DNA from: Microbacterium sp. VKM Ac-2870
GTDB taxonomy: Bacteria; Actinomycetota; Actinomycetes; Actinomycetales; Microbacteriaceae
NCBI RefSeq assembly: GCF_015350795.1
Contig: NZ_JADKSH010000002.1
Coordinates: 1-64,000 of the forward strand
Reading direction: 5' to 3'
DNA length: 64,000 nucleotides
In this document: positions 60,530-64,000 of the stretch, piece after piece
Numbering within the stretch: the first letter of the stretch is position 1
Layout: each line of letters starts with the position of its first letter
Notes under the pieces: generated by a model
Seen by the model: the letters and a program-made list of their open reading frames with translations, nothing else
The model's database searches: none
Told to the model about the DNA's origin: nothing
Translations under genes and position numbers: made by a program

Positions 60530-61582
60530 ATGTCGTACGTCCTTCGTCGTGTGGGCCAGGCGGTTCTCGTCCTCGCTCTGGCCTACACGGCGGCCTATCT
60601 GCTGCTCGCGGCCCTGCCGGGCGATGCGGTCATCGCCCGGTACGGCAGCCCCGAGCTCGGCCTCACGCCCGACCAGATCGAGGCGATCCGTCAGTCGCTG
60701 GGGGCCGACCAGCCGCTCATCGTGCAGTACGTCCGCTCGATCGCGGGCTTTCTCACGGGAGACTTCGGCTACTCGGTCGCCAGCGGCGCGTCGGTCTCCG
60801 CACTGATCGCGACCGCACTGCCGCCGACTCTCACCCTGGCGGTGCTGGGCCTGGTGCTCGCGGTCTTTCTCGCTGTGACGATCGCCTTCACCGCGACCTA
60901 TGGTGCCGGTGGGGTGCTGCGCCGCGTGTTCCGCGGCATCCCGCCCCTCTTCGTCTCGCTGCCGGTGTTCTGGATCGGCATCATCCTCATCCAGATCTTC
61001 TCCTTCCGGTTGGGACTGGTGCCCGTCATCGGCGCCAACCCCGTGCAGGCGCTGATCCTCCCGGTCATCGCCCTCGCCATCCCGATCGCGGCGCCTCTCT
61101 CGCAGGTGCTCATGCGGTCGATCGACGAGGTGCGCGAGCAGCCGTTCGTCGCCGTGGTGCGTGCCCGCGGCGCCAGCACGTCGTGGCTGCTGTGGCGAGG
61201 CGTCGCGCGCAATGCCCTGCTGCCCACCTTGACGATGGCGGGGTTGCTTTTCGGCGAGCTCGTCGGGGGAGCGGTCGTCACCGAGACGGTGTTCGCGCGC
61301 GCCGGAATCGGCCAGCTCACCGCTCAGGCCGTCGCCAATCGCGACACCCCGGTGCTGCTCGCGGTGGTGGTGATCTCGACGGTCGCCTTCGTCATCATCA
61401 ACCTCATCGTCGACCTGCTGTACCCCGTTCTCGATGCGCGCCTGCGGTCTCCGCGTCGCTCCCGCGGCGCTCGGCAGCCGTCGACGGTGGATGCCGCCGA
61501 GCGCGCCGTCGATGAACTCGTGGATGCCGAGGTCGGCGTCGTCGCCGCCGCACCCGCTCACGGATCAGGAGAAGGCCGATGA
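60530..61582 (+). CDS. Peptide/nickel-type ABC permease (DppB type)
   Basis: The 350-residue permease has six transmembrane helices, beginning MSYVLRRVGQAVLVLALAYT, and the coupling loop VREQPFVAVVRARGAS. ATG 60530 follows GGAG by 5 nt; the longer frame is shadow. Its acidic, Ala-rich C-terminal tail (about 40 residues) is unusual in length. The stop overlaps the next gene (ATGA). Confidence 0.92.
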   Translation: MSYVLRRVGQAVLVLALAYTAAYLLLAALPGDAVIARYGSPELGLTPDQIEAIRQSLGADQPLIVQYVRSIAGFLTGDFGYSVASGASVSALIATALPPTLTLAVLGLVLAVFLAVTIAFTATYGAGGVLRRVFRGIPPLFVSLPVFWIGIILIQIFSFRLGLVPVIGANPVQALILPVIALAIPIAAPLSQVLMRSIDEVREQPFVAVVRARGASTSWLLWRGVARNALLPTLTMAGLLFGELVGGAVVTETVFARAGIGQLTAQAVANRDTPVLLAVVVISTVAFVIINLIVDLLYPVLDARLRSPRRSRGARQPSTVDAAERAVDELVDAEVGVVAAAPAHGSGEGR

Positions 61583-62469
61583 CCGCTCTCGCCCCCACGG
61601 CGGGCCTGACCGCAGAACCGACGTCCGGACGCGCCACCGATCCGACGCCCGACCGTCGCATCCGCTGGCGTGCTGTCCTCTCGCGCGCCGGGTTCCTCAT
61701 TCCTGCCGTCGTGATCGTGGTCGCCCTGCTGTGGGCCCTGTTTCCCGGTCTGTTCACGTCGCAGAGCCCCACCGAGACGGCCGCGCTTGCGCTGCAGGCG
61801 CCGAGCGCCGAGCACTGGTTCGGCACCGACGCCACCGGCCGCGACCTCTACGCCCGCGTCGTCTACGGGGCGTCGCAGTCGATCGTCGGGGCACTCGTCG
61901 CCGTCGCGGTGGGGCTGGTCGTCGGCACCGCCGTCGGGCTGGCCGCCGGCGCGCTGGGCGGCGCGGTCGACGAGGTGCTCATGCGGGTCGTCGACGTGCT
62001 CCTCGCCATTCCGGCGCTGCTGCTCTCGCTCAGCGTCGTGGTGCTGCTCGGCTTCGGCACCACCAGCGCCGCTATCGCGGTCGGTGTCACCTCGATCGCC
62101 GTCTTCGCGCGGCTCGCGCGTTCGCGCGTGGTCAGCGTCCGCGTCACCGATTTCGTCGAGGCGGCGTACGGCTCGGGCGGCACGTTCTTCGGCGTGCTGT
62201 GGCGCCATATCCTCCCCAACTCGCTCACGCCGGTCATCGCGCTCGCCGCGCTGCAGTTCGGCTCCGCCATCCTGCAGATCTCGACCCTCGGCTTCCTGGG
62301 CTACGGCGCGCCGCCGCCCACGCCCGAGTGGGGACTGCTCATCGCCGAAGGACGCAACTACGTCGCGACGGCCTGGTGGCTCACGGTGCTGCCCGGTCTG
62401 ATCGTCGTCGTCGTCGTGCTCGCGACAAATCGCCTGAGCCAGGCGCTCCGAGGAGGGGATGCCGCATGA
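61579..62469 (+). CDS. Peptide/nickel-type ABC permease (DppC type)
   Basis: The 296-residue permease has the OppC-type N-terminal segment and HWFGTDATGRDLYARVVYGA, then five further transmembrane helices with the coupling loop VRVTDFVEAAYGSGGTFFGVLWRHILPN. It is coupled on both sides by ATGA overlaps. Confidence 0.93.
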   Translation: MTALAPTAGLTAEPTSGRATDPTPDRRIRWRAVLSRAGFLIPAVVIVVALLWALFPGLFTSQSPTETAALALQAPSAEHWFGTDATGRDLYARVVYGASQSIVGALVAVAVGLVVGTAVGLAAGALGGAVDEVLMRVVDVLLAIPALLLSLSVVVLLGFGTTSAAIAVGVTSIAVFARLARSRVVSVRVTDFVEAAYGSGGTFFGVLWRHILPNSLTPVIALAALQFGSAILQISTLGFLGYGAPPPTPEWGLLIAEGRNYVATAWWLTVLPGLIVVVVVLATNRLSQALRGGDAA

Positions 62470-64000
62470 TCGCGCAACCGTTGCTGTCCATCCGCGACCT
62501 CGCGGTGCAGTACCGCACGCGCCGCGGCATCGTCGACGCTGTCCGCGGCGTCTCGTTCGACGTCGAGGCGGGATCGGTCACCGCCCTCGTCGGCGAGTCG
62601 GGCTCGGGCAAGACCACGGTCGCCCAGTCGGTGATCGGCCTGCTCGCCGCCAACGGCCAGGTGTCGGCGGGCAGCGTCCACCTCTCCGAACGCACCGACG
62701 GACTCACCGATCTCGTCGGGCTCTCGGAGCGGCGCTGGCGGCACCTGCGCGGGCGCTGCATCGCGCTCATCCCGCAAGATCCGGGCAACTCGCTCAACCC
62801 GGTCGCCACGATCGGCTGGAGCGTGGGCGAGGCCCTCCGCATCCACGGGTGGAGGGACGGCGCCAAGATCCGGGCGCGCGTCATCGACCTGCTCGAACGG
62901 GTGGGCATCGACGATCCCGAAACCCGGGCGCCGCAATATCCGCATGAGCTGTCGGGCGGCATGCGTCAGCGCGTGCTGATCGCCGCCGCCCTGGCGATGC
63001 AGCCCGAGCTGATCATCGCCGACGAGCCGACCAGCGCACTCGACGTCACGGTGCAGCGGACCGTGCTGGACCTCCTCGACGAGCTGCGAGCCGAGACGGG
63101 CACCGGCATCCTGTTCATCACGCACGACCTCGCTGTCGCCGCCGACCGCTCCGACACCCTCGTCGTGATGCGCGCCGGTCAAGTGCAGGAAGCGGGCCCC
63201 ACCGCCGAGGTGCTGGCCGCGCCGTCGTCTGCGTACACACGCACCCTCCTGGCCGATGCGCCGTCGCTGGCGCGGGTGGTCGACCGCGTGACTCCGGATG
63301 CCGCGGCCGGCGACACCCCGAGCGAGCGCACGCTCGTCGAGGTCGTCGGTCTCGCACAGGAGTTCCGTCGTGCGGGTCGATCGCCGCTGGTCGCCGTCGA
63401 CGACGTCTCGTTCACCGTCGCCCGCGGCACGACCCACGCCCTCGTCGGCGAGTCGGGGTCGGGCAAGACCACGACGGGACGCTCGATCGCCGGCTTCAAC
63501 CGCCCCACCCGGGGGTCGATCCGTGTCGGCGACACGGAGGTCACCGCTCTGGCCGGCGGACGCGCCCGACGCGCCTTCCACCGTCGTACGCAGCTCGTCT
63601 ATCAGAATCCGTATGCGTCGCTCGATCCGCGCCAGAGCATCGCCGACATCCTCACCGAACCTCTGCGCAACTTCGGCATCGGCTCGCGGGCCGAGCGGGC
63701 CGATCGGGTCGCGCATCACCTCGAGCTGGTCGCCCTCGCCCCCGACATCGCCACGCGGTATCCTCGCGAGCTGTCGGGCGGGCAGCGACAGCGTGTCGCG
63801 ATCGCCCGGGCGCTGATCGTCGAACCCGAGCTGGTGGTCTTGGACGAGGCCGTCTCGGCGCTGGACGTGACCGTGCAAGCGCAGATCCTGCGGCTGCTCG
63901 CGCGCCTGCAGTCCGACCTCGGGCTCACCTACGTGTTCATCTCGCACGACCTCGCCGTGGTCCGTCAGATCGCCGATACGGTCTCGGTACTGCGCCGCGG
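62466..64000 (+). CDS. ABC transporter ATP-binding protein with two fused ATPase domains (DppD-DppF type), partial
   Basis: The reading frame starts at ATG 62466 inside the permease stop and is still open at the right edge after 511 codons. The first ATPase has Walker A GESGSGKT, signature LSGGMRQRVLIAAALAMQPELIIADEPTSALD and H-loop FITHDLAVAA. The second repeats them (GESGSGKTTTGRS; LSGGQRQRVAIARAL; DEAVSALD; FISHDLAVV). Fusion of both oligopeptide-type ATPases in one chain is common in actinobacteria. It powers the DppBC-like permeases just upstream. The C-terminus lies beyond the window. Confidence 0.93.
   Translation, partial: MIAQPLLSIRDLAVQYRTRRGIVDAVRGVSFDVEAGSVTALVGESGSGKTTVAQSVIGLLAANGQVSAGSVHLSERTDGLTDLVGLSERRWRHLRGRCIALIPQDPGNSLNPVATIGWSVGEALRIHGWRDGAKIRARVIDLLERVGIDDPETRAPQYPHELSGGMRQRVLIAAALAMQPELIIADEPTSALDVTVQRTVLDLLDELRAETGTGILFITHDLAVAADRSDTLVVMRAGQVQEAGPTAEVLAAPSSAYTRTLLADAPSLARVVDRVTPDAAAGDTPSERTLVEVVGLAQEFRRAGRSPLVAVDDVSFTVARGTTHALVGESGSGKTTTGRSIAGFNRPTRGSIRVGDTEVTALAGGRARRAFHRRTQLVYQNPYASLDPRQSIADILTEPLRNFGIGSRAERADRVAHHLELVALAPDIATRYPRELSGGQRQRVAIARALIVEPELVVLDEAVSALDVTVQAQILRLLARLQSDLGLTYVFISHDLAVVRQIADTVSVLRR

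Overview
The window is chromosomal DNA of a high-GC Gram-positive bacterium, most likely Microbacterium or a close relative in the Microbacteriaceae. This rests on the strong G/C third-position bias, GTG starts, stop/start overlaps inside operons, lipoprotein-anchored ABC binding proteins with ATPase-less CUT1 operons, and the actinobacterial form of the xylA/xylB/ROK and phenylacetate gene sets. No rRNA, intact tRNA or CRISPR array is visible.

Layout. 1-1525 is the distal end of an integrated island: an IS3-family transposase remnant, two overlapping orphan genes of lower GC, and a 26-bp copy of a tRNA-Ser 3' end (probable att site) followed by a terminator. 1.6-3.9 kb holds an EamA exporter, a MOSC protein and a TetR regulator that appears to start at ATC. 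4.0-10.1 kb is a three-gene catabolic operon divergent from that regulator: amidase-signature enzyme, an APH-kinase/class-III-aminotransferase fusion and an agmatine deiminase. 10.1-13.3 kb is a copper operon on the minus strand (membrane protein, CopC, PCuAC chaperone, Tat-exported DyP peroxidase). 13.3-15.9 kb has an amino acid permease and an aldo/keto reductase.

15.95-25.55 kb is an aerobic phenylacetate degradation locus: paaABCDE plus a PaaG-like isomerase, paaF-paaH-paaZ, a TetR regulator and a PaaI-like thioesterase. Related inverted repeats lie at both operon promoters. No phenylacetate-CoA ligase (paaK) or thiolase (paaJ) is in the window. 25.5-34.8 kb is mixed: a decayed GAF gene, YaeQ, a VIT-type metal transporter, a tocopherol-cyclase-like protein, a TetR-controlled DUF1304/MDR-oxidoreductase pair, and a permease/saccharopine-dehydrogenase-like/SDR group.

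34.8-47.8 kb is a hemicellulose-utilisation region: GH51 arabinofuranosidase, a GH3 enzyme with a sugar ABC transporter and LacI regulator, then a ROK repressor, xylA and xylB. Together these could release arabinose and xylose from imported arabinoxylan oligomers and feed xylulose-5-phosphate to the pentose phosphate pathway. 47.9-53.9 kb is a second LacI regulon with three matching operators, an ABC importer and a GH63/GH37-like hydrolase of unknown substrate. 54.0-58.7 kb carries glgX and treY without treZ next to them. 58.7-64 kb is an oligopeptide/nickel-type ABC importer whose fused double ATPase runs off the right edge.
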